Assembly: GCA_937922085.1 (NCBI GenBank)
Contig: CAKZVD010000038.1
Location: 22,674 to 86,673, forward strand
Source: an uncultured Tenacibaculum sp.
Lineage (GTDB): Bacteria; Bacteroidota; Bacteroidia; Flavobacteriales; Flavobacteriaceae
Direction: 5' to 3'
Length of the DNA: 64,000 bases
Shown here: in pieces, positions 17,975 to 27,788 of the stretch
How the letters are laid out: each line of letters opens with the position of its first letter
Numbering within the stretch: the stretch's first letter is position 1
Notes under the pieces: model-generated
Told to the model about the DNA's origin: nothing
Seen by the model: only the letters and a program-made list of their open reading frames with translations
Databases searched by the model: none
Program-made: the position numbers and the translations under genes

Positions 17975-18733
17975 TTATTCAAATAATTTTTTATCTAAAA
18001 GTATTCCTTCTAGGTATTCATGAATATCCATTAAAGATTCGGGTACATCATCATTCCATAAACGAATATGAACTTGTTTTCCTTTTAAAACGATATAAGT
18101 ACTTCCTAAATCCATAACCTTAGGGTTATCATATGTTTCTTTAAATGAAGAAGTATCATTAGATTTTAATTTCTCATTTAAAGTTTTAAGTTCTTCATCA
18201 GTTAACTTAAATTCTTTAACTCCTTTTTCAGTAACATATTGTTTTCCTTCAAATGTAACATTCCCTTTCTTATCAACAACTACATCGTATACAGGGCAAT
18301 CTCCCATACAACTTGTTTTTTGAATAGAAATAAGTGTGCTTTTTTCTTTTTCAATTAATTTATCTGCGGCTTCTTTTGAATTGCTTACTACAGATTTAAA
18401 TGGACCAGAAGTTTTAAAACGATCGATCCAAAAATCTTTTTTTCCTTTAGGAACTTCTATTAAAGCTATTTTAGAAGTAGCTTCATCTAAGATCATTTCT
18501 TTCCATTTTAAACCACTATTTGTAATCATAGCTTTAGCAGTTTCAGCTGCTTTAGGATTTTTTAAAACAACTAATAGTAAGTTTTCAGCTTCTTCTACTT
18601 TTGGTTTTACGATTTCTTTAGTTTTTTTTGGAGGAGTAGTATTTTTAGTTTCTTCGTTCTTTGTTTCTATTTTATCTTTAGGAGCGCCACAACTTAACGC
18701 TAATAAAAAAAGAGAGATACATAATGTTTTCAT
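17975..18733 (-). CDS. DUF6438 domain lipoprotein
   Basis: From the chosen ATG the product has lipobox ALSC at Cys15, followed by a lysine/proline/threonine-rich linker. The C-terminal half is a DUF6438 domain with the Cys-containing motif ISIQKTSCMGDCPVYDVVVD and a later LGSTYIVLKGK strand pair. A TTG 15 bases upstream in frame coincides with the G of a promoter box, so the ATG is preferred. Family function is unknown. Confidence 0.8.
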   Translation of the reverse strand: MKTLCISLFLLALSCGAPKDKIETKNEETKNTTPPKKTKEIVKPKVEEAENLLLVVLKNPKAAETAKAMITNSGLKWKEMILDEATSKIALIEVPKGKKDFWIDRFKTSGPFKSVVSNSKEAADKLIEKEKSTLISIQKTSCMGDCPVYDVVVDKKGNVTFEGKQYVTEKGVKEFKLTDEELKTLNEKLKSNDTSSFKETYDNPKVMDLGSTYIVLKGKQVHIRLWNDDVPESLMDIHEYLEGILLDKKLFE

Positions 18734-18745
18734 TGTATAGTTTTT

Positions 18746-18753
18746 CAAAGTTA
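18746..18753 (-). promoter_or_regulatory. -7 promoter box for the DUF6438 operon
   Basis: TAACTTTG on the minus strand matches TAnnTTTG, with 12 bases to the ATG at 18733. Confidence 0.5.
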
Positions 18754-18828
18754 ATTCGATTTTTAATCTTAATATTAAATATAATAAATGAAATTATATA
18801 TTTAGTTACTAAATATAGGAGTTACAAT

Positions 18829-20163
18829 TTAATTAACAGCGATATTATTTTCAAAGTTAAAGCGAACTAATCCATCTTCATCAATATTAGTAAGCTTTAC
18901 TTTATGTAATGTGTTTACCAATGAAGGATTCCAAGGGGTTTTTACTTTTACATAATTTTCTGTGAATCCATGAATGTAACCTTCTTTATTTTCACTTTCA
19001 AATAAAACTGAAGATGTGTTTGTTAGCTGACTTTCATAAAAAGCTCTACGTTTTTTTACTGATAATCCACGTAACATTTTGCTACGTTTTGTTCTAACAT
19101 TTTTAGGAACCACTCCTTCCATAAGAACAGCTTCAGTATTTGCTCTTTCAGAATATGTAAACACATGTAAATAAGAAATATCTAATTCAGATAAATAATT
19201 ATAGGTTTCTAAAAATAATTCATCTGTTTCACCAGGAAAACCAACAATAACATCAACACCTATACAAGCATTTGGCATTACTTCTTTTATTCTTTGAACT
19301 CTATTTGTATATGTTTGACGTAAATAGCGACGCTTCATTTTTTTTAATAGTACATCGCTACCAGATTGAAGCGGAATGTGAAAATGAGGAACAAATGTTT
19401 CAGAATTAGCAACAAAATTAATCGTTTCATCTTTTAGCAAGTTAGGTTCTATAGATGATATACGTAAACGATGAATTCCATCTACTTTATCCAATTCCTT
19501 AACCAGTTCTAAAAAAGTATGTTCATGTTTCTTATTTCCAAATTCACCTTTACCATAATCACCAATATTAACTCCTGTTAATACAATTTCCTTAATTCCT
19601 TTTTTAGAAATTTCAGAGGCATTTTTTAAAACATTTTCTAAAGTATCACTTCTAGAGATTCCTCTTGCTAAAGGAATAGTACAGTAGGTACATTTATAAT
19701 CGCAACCATCTTGTACTTTTAAAAAGGCACGAGTTCTGTCTCCTATAGAGTACGAACCAACATAAAAATCAGCATCTTCAATTTCACAAGAATGTACTTC
19801 TCCTGTAGTATTCTTAGTTAAATCATTTATATAACTGGTTACATTAAACTTTTCAGTAGCACCTAAAACTAAATCAACACCATCAATAGCAACCAATTCT
19901 TCCGGTTTTAATTGCGCATAACATCCAACAGCAATTAAAAAAGCTTCTTCATTTTGTTTTAAAGCAGATTTCACAATCGTTTTAAAACGTTTATCAGCAT
20001 TTTCAGTAACAGAGCAAGTGTTTATAACATATATATCTGCTTTTTCTTCAAATTCAACTCTATTAAAACCTTCGTTTACAAAATTACGAGCAATTGTTGA
20101 AGTTTCAGAGAAATTAAGCTTACAACCTAAGGTGTAAAAAGCTACTTTTTTTTCCGCATTCAT
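18829..20163 (-). CDS. mtaB: tRNA (N6-threonylcarbamoyladenosine(37)-C2)-methylthiotransferase MtaB
   Basis: MtaB is a radical-SAM enzyme that converts t6A37 to ms2t6A37 in tRNAs decoding ANN codons. The chosen ATG gives MNAEKKVAFYTLGCKLNFSE, with the first MTTase-domain cysteine in TLGCKLN and others in NTCSVTENAD and AVGCYAQ. The radical-SAM cluster is GCDYKCTYCTIPLARG, and a C-terminal TRAM domain ends the protein (444 aa). An in-frame upstream start would run through the promoter box and was rejected. Confidence 0.93.
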   Translation of the reverse strand: MNAEKKVAFYTLGCKLNFSETSTIARNFVNEGFNRVEFEEKADIYVINTCSVTENADKRFKTIVKSALKQNEEAFLIAVGCYAQLKPEELVAIDGVDLVLGATEKFNVTSYINDLTKNTTGEVHSCEIEDADFYVGSYSIGDRTRAFLKVQDGCDYKCTYCTIPLARGISRSDTLENVLKNASEISKKGIKEIVLTGVNIGDYGKGEFGNKKHEHTFLELVKELDKVDGIHRLRISSIEPNLLKDETINFVANSETFVPHFHIPLQSGSDVLLKKMKRRYLRQTYTNRVQRIKEVMPNACIGVDVIVGFPGETDELFLETYNYLSELDISYLHVFTYSERANTEAVLMEGVVPKNVRTKRSKMLRGLSVKKRRAFYESQLTNTSSVLFESENKEGYIHGFTENYVKVKTPWNPSLVNTLHKVKLTNIDEDGLVRFNFENNIAVN

Positions 20164-20184
20164 TCTTGTACATTTAAGCAATTG

Positions 20185-20192
20185 CAAAAATA
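20185..20192 (-). promoter_or_regulatory. -7 promoter box for mtaB
   Basis: TATTTTTG on the minus strand matches TAnnTTTG, 21 bases upstream of the mtaB ATG, in the 37-base gap to a divergent gene. Confidence 0.5.
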
Positions 20193-20200
20193 CAATATTT

Positions 20201-20710
20201 ATGAGTTTTGTTTCTAACAATTTTCCCTTTCATACCAAACGTCTTTTTATTAGAAAATTAGAATTATCAGATGTTAGTGAATTGTATAAACTAGAGAGTA
20301 AAAAAGAAGTTGTACAGTATGTAACAGGAAAGGTGTTAACTTATAAAGAAACGGAAGAAAAGTTAAAAATGTGGTTAGAAACATTTGATTATGAAAATGG
20401 ATTTGGCCCACAGGCAATTTTTTTAAAAGAAGAGAAAGAATTTATAGGTATCTGTGGAATTCTAGAAAATGATGAGATAGGGTATCGATTTTTACCTAAT
20501 TATTGGAAAAAAGGATTTGGAACAGAGATTTTAGATTGGCTTATTTTATATGCTAGAAATTTAGGTTTAGAAAAGTTGATAGCAGAAGTAGTAAAAGAAA
20601 ATAAAGGGTCTTTAAAGCTACTAGAAAACTACGGGTTTGATATTGTAAAAGAACAATATTGTAAAAATACAGGGCAACCAGAATTCGTTATGAAATTAGA
20701 ATTAAAATAA
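20201..20710 (+). CDS. GNAT N-acetyltransferase (RimJ/RimL type)
   Basis: This 169-aa acetyl-CoA-dependent acetyltransferase has the N-terminal TKRLFIRKLELSDVSELY typical of RimJ/RimL relatives. The acetyl-CoA site is IGYRFLPNYWKKGFGTEIL, and NKGSLKLLENYGFD gives the C-terminal GNAT strand and helix. It is divergent from mtaB and followed 13 bases later by a paralogue. Substrate is unknown. Confidence 0.85.
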   Translation: MSFVSNNFPFHTKRLFIRKLELSDVSELYKLESKKEVVQYVTGKVLTYKETEEKLKMWLETFDYENGFGPQAIFLKEEKEFIGICGILENDEIGYRFLPNYWKKGFGTEILDWLILYARNLGLEKLIAEVVKENKGSLKLLENYGFDIVKEQYCKNTGQPEFVMKLELK

Positions 20711-20723
20711 GAAGAATGAAATT

Positions 20724-21224
20724 ATGATTTTTGAAACAGAAAGACTAGAAGTAAGAAAACTTAGAGTAACAGACATTCATCCGTTTTTTGAGTTAGAGAG
20801 TAATCCTGAAGTACTACAATACGCAACAGGGGAAATAAAAACATTACAAGAATGCGAAAAAGAATTAGAAGATCTTATAAATAAATATGAGAAAGAAAAT
20901 AATGATTTTTGGATATATGCTATTGTTCGTAAATCGGATAGAGAGTTTATAGGTACTTTAGCACTTGTTAAAGATGAAGAGAAAAATGATGAGATCGGAT
21001 ATCGATTTATTCAACGATTTTGGGGCAAAGGGTATGCAACAGAAATATGTAAAGAATTAATTGTTTACTGTAAATCTATAGGAATGAGAAAAATAATAGG
21101 ATGTGTAGTTAATGAAAATATAGCCTCTGCCAAAATTTTAGAAAAACTCAGTTTTGTAAAAACAAAAACATTTGTGAGTAAAGATATAGGATTACCTGAA
21201 ACAAAATATGAACTGAATTTGTAA
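20724..21224 (+). CDS. GNAT N-acetyltransferase (RimJ/RimL type)
   Basis: The 166-aa product parallels the preceding gene: FETERLEVRKLRVTDIHPFF at the N-terminus, IGYRFIQRFWGKGYATEIC as the acetyl-CoA loop and NIASAKILEKLSFVK near the end. The two probably arose by tandem duplication and are co-transcribed. Substrates cannot be predicted. Confidence 0.85.
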   Translation: MIFETERLEVRKLRVTDIHPFFELESNPEVLQYATGEIKTLQECEKELEDLINKYEKENNDFWIYAIVRKSDREFIGTLALVKDEEKNDEIGYRFIQRFWGKGYATEICKELIVYCKSIGMRKIIGCVVNENIASAKILEKLSFVKTKTFVSKDIGLPETKYELNL

Positions 21225-21259
21225 TCGGTGATCTAAACAAATTTTAAAAAAAGGAATCA

Positions 21260-21267
21260 TAACTTTG
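21260..21267 (+). promoter_or_regulatory. -7 promoter box for the peptide-binding lipoprotein gene
   Basis: TAACTTTG matches TAnnTTTG, 27 bases before the ATG at 21295. It also explains a spurious upstream TTG start in the same frame. Confidence 0.5.
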
Positions 21268-21294
21268 CAAGGCTATACCATACATTTTATACTA

Positions 21295-22911
21295 ATGAAT
21301 ATTAATTTATTTAAGAGACTTTTATTGGTCTTAGTTTTTGTTTTTCTTTTTTCTTGTCAAGAAAAAGAAAAAAAGTATAAGGATCATGAAGTTTTTAGAT
21401 ACAATGAACATTCTAATATAACCTCATTAGATCCTGCATTTACAAAAGATCAACGAAATATATGGGCGGTTAATCAACTTTTTAGTGGATTAGTTCAGCT
21501 AGACGATAGTTTACATGTTCAGCCAGATATCGCTAAAAAATGGCATATTTCTGAAGATGGAAAAAAATATGAATTTACATTAAGACAACAGGTGTTTTTT
21601 CATAAACATAAACTATTTGGTAAAGATTCAACTAGAGCTGTTATAGCAAAAGATTTTGAATATTCGTTTCGTAGATTATTAGATAAAAAAATAGCTTCTC
21701 CGGGTAGTTGGGTATTACAAAATGTAGCTAATTTTGAAGCTGAAAACGATTCTATATTTTCAATTCATTTAAAGCAGCCTTTTCCTCCTTTTTTAGGATT
21801 ACTTACGATGAGGTATTGTTCGGTACTTCCTGAAGAAGCAATAACTTATTTTGGGAAAAAATTCAGAGAAAATCCAATTGGAACTGGACCTTTTAAATTT
21901 AAGCTATGGGTAGAGAATACTAAATTGGTATTAAGAAAAAATGAACTGTATTTTGAAAAAGATGAAAAAGGAAAAAGTTTGCCTTATTTAGAAGCGGTAG
22001 CAATTACTTTTTTACCAGATAAACAAAGTGAATTCTTGCAATTTATACAAGGTAATTTAGATTTTATGAAGGGTTTAGATGCTTCTTATAAAGATGAAAT
22101 TTTATCTTTTGAAGGAAATTTACAGATGAAATATAAGAGTAAGGTAAATATGGAAGTGGGATCTTATTTAAATACAGAATATTTAGGTTTTTATTTAGAT
22201 ACTTCAGAGAAGAACCCGATACAATCAAAATTAATTCGTCAAGCAATAAACTATGGATTTGATCGAGTAAAAATGATGAAGTTTTTACGTAATGGAATTG
22301 GAAGCCCAGCTCTTCATGGTTTTATACCTAAAGGATTACCTTCTTTTAATTCTCAAAAAGGATATGAATTTAACCCTTCTAAAGCAAAAAGTTTAATAGA
22401 TCAATATAAAGAAGAAACAAATGATATGAATCCCGAGGTTACAATTACTACCAATGGTAATTATTTAGATTTATGTGAGTTTATTCAAAAAGAGCTTCAA
22501 AAAATAGGATTAAAAACAAAAGTAGACGTTACACTTCCTTCCACACTTCGACAAGGTAAAGCAAATGGGAAATTGCCGATATTCAGAGCTAGTTGGATTG
22601 CTGATTATCCAGATGCACAAAACTATCTTTCTTTATTTTACAGTAAAAACTTTACTCCTAACGGTCCTAATTACACACATTTTAGTAATGTTTCTTTCGA
22701 CTTATTATATGATAAAGCAATAAAGGAGGTAGATAATAATGAGAGATATAAATTGTATCAAAAAATGGATAGTATATTAATAACCGAAGCACCGGTAATA
22801 CCATTGTATTATGATGAGGTTATCCGTTTTACTCAAAAAAATGTTTACAATTTAGGAATTAATCCAATTGATCTTTTGGTTTTAAAGAGAGTAAGGAAGC
22901 TTAATAAATAA
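21295..22911 (+). CDS. Peptide/oligopeptide ABC transporter substrate-binding lipoprotein
   Basis: This 538-aa protein belongs to the family 5 extracellular solute-binding proteins (DppA/OppA type). From the chosen ATG it has lipobox LFSC at Cys21. Family segments include SLDPAFTKDQRN, the LVQLDDSLHVQPDIAKKW signature region, IGTGPFKF and the C-terminal PVIPLYYDEVIRFTQKNV. Permease and ATPase genes are not adjacent, as is common in Flavobacteriaceae. The ligand is inferred to be a peptide. Confidence 0.87.
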   Translation: MNINLFKRLLLVLVFVFLFSCQEKEKKYKDHEVFRYNEHSNITSLDPAFTKDQRNIWAVNQLFSGLVQLDDSLHVQPDIAKKWHISEDGKKYEFTLRQQVFFHKHKLFGKDSTRAVIAKDFEYSFRRLLDKKIASPGSWVLQNVANFEAENDSIFSIHLKQPFPPFLGLLTMRYCSVLPEEAITYFGKKFRENPIGTGPFKFKLWVENTKLVLRKNELYFEKDEKGKSLPYLEAVAITFLPDKQSEFLQFIQGNLDFMKGLDASYKDEILSFEGNLQMKYKSKVNMEVGSYLNTEYLGFYLDTSEKNPIQSKLIRQAINYGFDRVKMMKFLRNGIGSPALHGFIPKGLPSFNSQKGYEFNPSKAKSLIDQYKEETNDMNPEVTITTNGNYLDLCEFIQKELQKIGLKTKVDVTLPSTLRQGKANGKLPIFRASWIADYPDAQNYLSLFYSKNFTPNGPNYTHFSNVSFDLLYDKAIKEVDNNERYKLYQKMDSILITEAPVIPLYYDEVIRFTQKNVYNLGINPIDLLVLKRVRKLNK

Positions 22912-23008
22912 GTGTTGTTGTTGGTGTTTTTACTTAATTTATGTTAAAAATATTATGTGAATTTAATTTTTTAACTTAATTTTTGTTTTATTTCAAATAA
23001 ATTGTGTT

Positions 23009-23073
23009 AAAATCAAACATTTTATGTGTATACGTTAATATTTAACAATTATTATTGTTAAGTGTTTGATTTT
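23009..23073 (+). promoter_or_regulatory. Nested inverted repeats upstream of the fungalysin gene
   Basis: Outer arms AAAATCAAACA (23009-23019) and TGTTTGATTTT (23063-23073) enclose an inner hairpin TTAACAAT / ATTGTTAA (23042-23061). They end 40 bases before the protease ATG. An mRNA-leader structure or operator is possible; no exact -7 box was seen nearby. Confidence 0.35.
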
Positions 23074-23113
23074 GGTAATTTTAAGGTAATTAACCCTATC
23101 AAAATCAATAATT

Positions 23114-26100
23114 ATGAAAAAACACTACTTAATTGTTGTGCTGTTCTTAGCACTTCAAATTAGTTTTGCGCAAAACACTCAACCTAAAGACTTAGGTTTG
23201 ATTCAAGAACATTTTAACAGTCTTAAAAAGAAGGGTACTTCTTCTTCAACAGATTATTCAGAATGGAAAGTGACGAGTACAGCTTCATCACTTAAAAAAG
23301 GTTTAACCCACTATTATGTTACTCAGTATTATAAAGACATTCCCATTGTGAATGGAACCTATAATATGTCTGTTGATAATAATAAAGTTAACTATTCTTT
23401 AAATCAGTTTGTTACTGGTGTTAAATCTAAATTATCAGCAAATAAAGGAGCTTCTATTTCTGAGTTATCAGCAATTGATGTAGTTATTAAGTCTCACAGA
23501 TTACCTAGTGCGAAAAGATTAACTAAAACATCAAATAAATCTGTTCAAGGAAATGTTATTTCTGAATACAGAAATTCAGGCATTACCCAAGATGATGAAC
23601 CAATTGTTGTAAAAAAGGTATACATTTTAGATGGAGATCAATTAAAACTTTGTTGGAATGTAAACTTGTATGAAAAAGGGGGGCAAAATTGGTGGAATAG
23701 TTACGTAGATGTAGCTTCTAGTAAAATTGTAACCGAAGATAACTGGGTAATTTCATGTAATTTTGATGAGCCTGGTCATGATAAACTTCATACAGTTCAT
23801 AATTCTAAAGAGTTTTTTAAATCTCATAAAACCGAAAACTTAGCACCTTATGCTAATAGATCATCTTTTTTTGCACCAGATTCATATAATGTATATCCAA
23901 TGCCTTTAATTAACCCAGATGACGGAGGTAGATCAATAGTTACTGATCCAGCAAATACAACAGCATCACCTTTTGGCTGGCATGATACTAATGGATCAAA
24001 TGGAGCTGAATTTAATATTACAAGAGGTAATAATGTTTGGGCTCAAGAAGATGCAAATGGAAATAATGGAACTGGAGCTTCTCCTAGTGGAGGAAGTGGG
24101 TTAGATTTTGATTTTCCTGTAAATTTAAACCAAGCACCTAGTTCTTATAGAAATGCTTCTACAACAAATTTATTTTATTGGAATAATATTATGCACGATG
24201 TATGGTATCAATATGGTTTTGATGAAGCAAGTGGTAATTTTCAAGAAAATAATTATGGTAAAGGAGGTTCTGGTAGTGATTCAGTAAATGCTGATTCTCA
24301 AGATGGAAGTGGAACAAATAATGCGAACTTTGGTACACCACCAGATGGTAGTAACCCAAGAATGCAAATGTTTTTATGGAATAGAACAAGTCCTGGAAGA
24401 GATGGTTCTTTTGATAATATTATCATAGCTCACGAATATGGACACGGAATATCTACACGTTTAGTAGGTGGGCCTGGAGTAAATGCTTTGGGAGGTTCTG
24501 AACAAATGGGTGAAGGATGGTCTGATTGGTTTGGATTAATGCTTACAATGAAAGCAGGAGATAATGGATCGGATAGAAGAGGTGTAGGAACTTACGTTTT
24601 AGGAGAAGGGCTTACTGGTGATGGTATTAGACCAACTCCTTATTCTACAAATAGATCAATTAATAATACTGATTATGCAGATATAAATGGTTTAGCAGCT
24701 CCACATGGAGTAGGATATGCTTTTGCTACTATTTTATGGGATATGACTTGGTTATTAATAGATCAAGAAGGATTTGATAATGATTTTTATAATGGAACAG
24801 GAGGGAATAACATTGCAATGTCTTTAGTAATTGAAGGATTAAAAAATACAGCAAATAATCCAGGGTTTGTTTCTGGCCGTGATGGTATTTTACAAGCAGA
24901 TCAAGATTTATATGGAGGTCAGTACAGATGTTTAATATGGAAAGCGTTTGCAGAAAGAGGAGTAGGAGAAGGAGCTGATGAAAATAACAATGGAGGGAGT
25001 AATGGAAAAACGGATCAAACAGTTTCATTTACAAATCCTTGTGATGGTGGTGGTCCTGGTCCTGGTGGAGATGAGTGTAGTGGAGAAATTACTTCATTCC
25101 CATTTAATGAAAGTTTTGAAACGAATTTAGGTGATTGGAGTGATGCTACTACAGGAGATGATTTAAATTTTACTAGAAATACAGGTGGTACACCTTCAGC
25201 TAGTACCGGTCCAAGTGCAGCAGCAGATGGTAATACATATATTTATGTAGAAGCTTCTGGTAATGGTACTGGTTTTCCAAACAAGAGAGCAATTTTAAAT
25301 TCTCCTTGTTTAAACTTTAGTACATTAACTAGTCCAGAACTTAGTTTCCAATATCATATGTTTGGTAGTGTTATTGAATCTTTAACAGTAGAAGCAAGAA
25401 AGGATAATGATGGAGCATGGACTTCAGTATTTACTCAAAGTGGTGACCAAGGAAATAGTTGGACTACTGCTACTGTAAATTTAAATTCTTTTGCTGGGGA
25501 ATCTAGTGTTCAATTAAGATTTAATGTATTAACAGGAGATGGTAATAGTGGATGGCAAAGTGATATTGCTATTGATGATATTGCTGTTGGTGAGTCTATT
25601 GGAGGAGGACCAGATCCAGACCCTACTTGTGAAGCTTTAGATTTTAACAATTTTACAATTAGTTCTTTCTCTAATCAAGATAGTGCTGGTAATTTCTCAG
25701 TAGGTAATTCTGGAGCATCTTTAACCTTAACAAATAATACTTGGAAATCAATAGCAATGAATTACACAGTAACAGCTAATACAGTTATTGAATTTGAATT
25801 CAGTAGTACTTCTGAAGGAGAGATTCATGGAATTGGTTTTGAGGATGATAATACATTAACACAAACCAGGTACTTTAAAGTGCATGGTACTCAGAATTAT
25901 GGAATAACTAATTTCGATAACTATTCTGGAGGTACTCAAACGTATGTAATTCCTGTTGGAGATTCTTATACAGGTTCTATGGATAGATTAGTGTTTATTA
26001 ATGATAACGATGGTGGTTCTGGTAACAATTCTACTTTTACTAATGTTAGAATTTATGAAGGTTCTTGTGGTACTTCTACTGTTGCAGTTAGAGACTTTGG

Positions 26101-26383
26101 AATAAGAACAGATGTGTTAGGAGATGAGGATGAAGATATCTTTACATCTATTCAAATAGCACCAAACCCAATTACAAAAGGACATTTATTGAAAATAGTA
26201 GGACCAAATAGAAATTTATCTGATGCTTCTTATTCGGTAATAAATATGTTAGGTCAAGTAATAGAAAAAGGTGCTGTAAATGACAATAGAACTATTAATG
26301 TTGATCGTTTCCAATCTGGAATTTATATTCTAAGATTAGAAAATGAGTTTACAGAAATGAACAAACGATTTATTATTAAATAG
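23114..26383 (+). CDS. Secreted M36 fungalysin-type metalloprotease with T9SS sorting domain
   Basis: This 1089-aa zinc protease has a Sec signal peptide (cleaved after FAQ, about residue 20) and an FTP/PepSY-like propeptide (about 45-200). The M36 catalytic domain spans about 225-640, with zinc motif HEYGH (His440, Glu441, His444) and a third ligand in MGEGWSDWF near Glu467. Two beta-rich adhesion-type modules follow (about 660-835 and 850-995), each preceded by a Gly/Pro-rich linker. The C-terminal 80 residues, from IQIAPNPITKGHLLKI to MNKRFIIK, form a type A T9SS sorting signal. It probably degrades extracellular protein. Confidence 0.92.
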   Translation: MKKHYLIVVLFLALQISFAQNTQPKDLGLIQEHFNSLKKKGTSSSTDYSEWKVTSTASSLKKGLTHYYVTQYYKDIPIVNGTYNMSVDNNKVNYSLNQFVTGVKSKLSANKGASISELSAIDVVIKSHRLPSAKRLTKTSNKSVQGNVISEYRNSGITQDDEPIVVKKVYILDGDQLKLCWNVNLYEKGGQNWWNSYVDVASSKIVTEDNWVISCNFDEPGHDKLHTVHNSKEFFKSHKTENLAPYANRSSFFAPDSYNVYPMPLINPDDGGRSIVTDPANTTASPFGWHDTNGSNGAEFNITRGNNVWAQEDANGNNGTGASPSGGSGLDFDFPVNLNQAPSSYRNASTTNLFYWNNIMHDVWYQYGFDEASGNFQENNYGKGGSGSDSVNADSQDGSGTNNANFGTPPDGSNPRMQMFLWNRTSPGRDGSFDNIIIAHEYGHGISTRLVGGPGVNALGGSEQMGEGWSDWFGLMLTMKAGDNGSDRRGVGTYVLGEGLTGDGIRPTPYSTNRSINNTDYADINGLAAPHGVGYAFATILWDMTWLLIDQEGFDNDFYNGTGGNNIAMSLVIEGLKNTANNPGFVSGRDGILQADQDLYGGQYRCLIWKAFAERGVGEGADENNNGGSNGKTDQTVSFTNPCDGGGPGPGGDECSGEITSFPFNESFETNLGDWSDATTGDDLNFTRNTGGTPSASTGPSAAADGNTYIYVEASGNGTGFPNKRAILNSPCLNFSTLTSPELSFQYHMFGSVIESLTVEARKDNDGAWTSVFTQSGDQGNSWTTATVNLNSFAGESSVQLRFNVLTGDGNSGWQSDIAIDDIAVGESIGGGPDPDPTCEALDFNNFTISSFSNQDSAGNFSVGNSGASLTLTNNTWKSIAMNYTVTANTVIEFEFSSTSEGEIHGIGFEDDNTLTQTRYFKVHGTQNYGITNFDNYSGGTQTYVIPVGDSYTGSMDRLVFINDNDGGSGNNSTFTNVRIYEGSCGTSTVAVRDFGIRTDVLGDEDEDIFTSIQIAPNPITKGHLLKIVGPNRNLSDASYSVINMLGQVIEKGAVNDNRTINVDRFQSGIYILRLENEFTEMNKRFIIK

Positions 26384-26437
26384 GGAAGAATTGTAGTACA
26401 GTATGAAGTACTAATAAAAGAATAAAGAAATATTATT

Positions 26438-26470
26438 AAACCTCTTAGATTAACTTCTAAGAGGTTTTTT
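26438..26470 (+). terminator. Terminator after the fungalysin gene
   Basis: AAACCTCTTAGA and TCTAAGAGGTTT arms with a short loop are followed by TTT. It lies in the gap to the convergent RiPP operon and could act in both directions. Confidence 0.8.
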
Positions 26471-26485
26471 GTGTTATTATATGCG

Positions 26486-27784
26486 TTATAGTATTAGAAT
26501 TAAAGGAGTGGGAATAATTGTATTTGAAGATAATCTTAAATAATGTAGTCCAATTCCTGAAAGTCCAACCATGATACTAGGATTATAACCTCCAAGAGTT
26601 AAGCCAGAAGGCATTAATGTAATATCATTAAATTCATTTAAGTAGAGTTGAGAAATTTTTTTTGAAAATTGAATGCTATCCTTTTCCTCCATTTTTTTAC
26701 CATAACTAAAAACAATGTCAGAAAGGCCTAAGATACCATGACACAATGTTGCGTCTTTCTCAGGAGTATTATGAAATTTATCCAAAAGATGTTTTTTTGT
26801 AGTTTCAATGCCAATAGCAGCTAAATTTAAATGATAAGTGGCTCTTTCTTTATCTAAGAAAGAAGCTCTTAAATGTGCTAATGAAATACCTGGAGCTCCA
26901 TGACACCAAGCAGATCGGAAGGTTCCTGTTACTTTACCGTTTTTCTTAAAATGAGGGTAACGAGTATCTATCCAATTACCTTCATCATCATTAAATAAGG
27001 CCTGTTCAAAAGTAAAAGCACCTCTTCCGTATTTTAAATATTGTTCGTTTTTGGTAAAAGCATAAGCTTCTAATAGTGCTACACCAATTCCAGAAGCTCC
27101 ATGAGAATACCCTGTGGTTGGTGGTGTATTAAGTTCTACACCATGAACTTTTGGAGAAGCCCAAACACAGATGTCATCATTCCAACTTCCTAAAGAAACT
27201 ATTTCATCAGCACATTTTATAGCCATTTCTTTAAAAATTTCTAACGTATATTTTTTATATAATGAAATTAGTACAGGAATTGCTCCAGCATTACCTCCTA
27301 TAACATCTAAAGAATGTTTTGTATTTAGACCATTTGCTAATTTTCCAATTAACCAATTAAGGCTTTCTTGAATGTGATTTTCTATTTCTGGAGCTACTTC
27401 TATAAATCTATACCCAATATATATAAGTCCTAATTCTCCGGCATAAAAAGAGATAGAAGAAGCTGGGAAATCGTATGATTTCATATAATGTACAGATCTT
27501 AACCAAGCTCCTAAGGCAGTTTCTTTATAAGTGTTATTTTCAGTAACTTTATATAATTCTAGAAGAAAATGACTTACTCCTGCAGAACCACTATAAAATT
27601 CTGGACTAAGTGCCGAGTTTCTTTTAGAGTAAGCAGCCAATTGTGCATCTTGAATATCTCTTCTGCCTAACCAATTACAATGTTTTTTAGAATTGTCCCA
27701 AATAGCGGTTTTTACAAGATGATCTCCTATGTTTATTGAAGCATTTATAAGGTTTGCAGTATTTTTAATAGAGTTAACTTGCAT
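26486..27784 (-). CDS. LanC-family lanthionine cyclase of the RiPP operon
   Basis: The 432-aa product is a stand-alone LanC-like protein with the alpha/alpha-barrel repeat glycines and all three zinc ligands: Cys294 in AWCHGAPG and Cys348-His349 in LCHGILG. His228 in GYSHGASGIG matches the active-site histidine of NisC (His212). In lanthipeptide pathways such proteins activate cysteine thiols for addition to dehydroalanine or dehydrobutyrine. It is the last gene of the operon, four bases after the HopA1-domain gene. Cyclase activity on the adjacent repeated precursor is inferred from context. Confidence 0.88.
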   Translation of the reverse strand: MQVNSIKNTANLINASINIGDHLVKTAIWDNSKKHCNWLGRRDIQDAQLAAYSKRNSALSPEFYSGSAGVSHFLLELYKVTENNTYKETALGAWLRSVHYMKSYDFPASSISFYAGELGLIYIGYRFIEVAPEIENHIQESLNWLIGKLANGLNTKHSLDVIGGNAGAIPVLISLYKKYTLEIFKEMAIKCADEIVSLGSWNDDICVWASPKVHGVELNTPPTTGYSHGASGIGVALLEAYAFTKNEQYLKYGRGAFTFEQALFNDDEGNWIDTRYPHFKKNGKVTGTFRSAWCHGAPGISLAHLRASFLDKERATYHLNLAAIGIETTKKHLLDKFHNTPEKDATLCHGILGLSDIVFSYGKKMEEKDSIQFSKKISQLYLNEFNDITLMPSGLTLGGYNPSIMVGLSGIGLHYLRLSSNTIIPTPLILIL

Positions 27785-27788
27785 AATA

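Noticed and set aside
18336..18740. Plus-strand frame opposite the DUF6438 gene
   Set aside because: It is antisense to a lipoprotein gene with clear lipobox and domain and has no homology features of its own.
24189..25028. Minus-strand frames inside the fungalysin gene
   Set aside because: Low-complexity Tyr/His/Leu-rich shadows of the Gly/Asn-rich protease domain.
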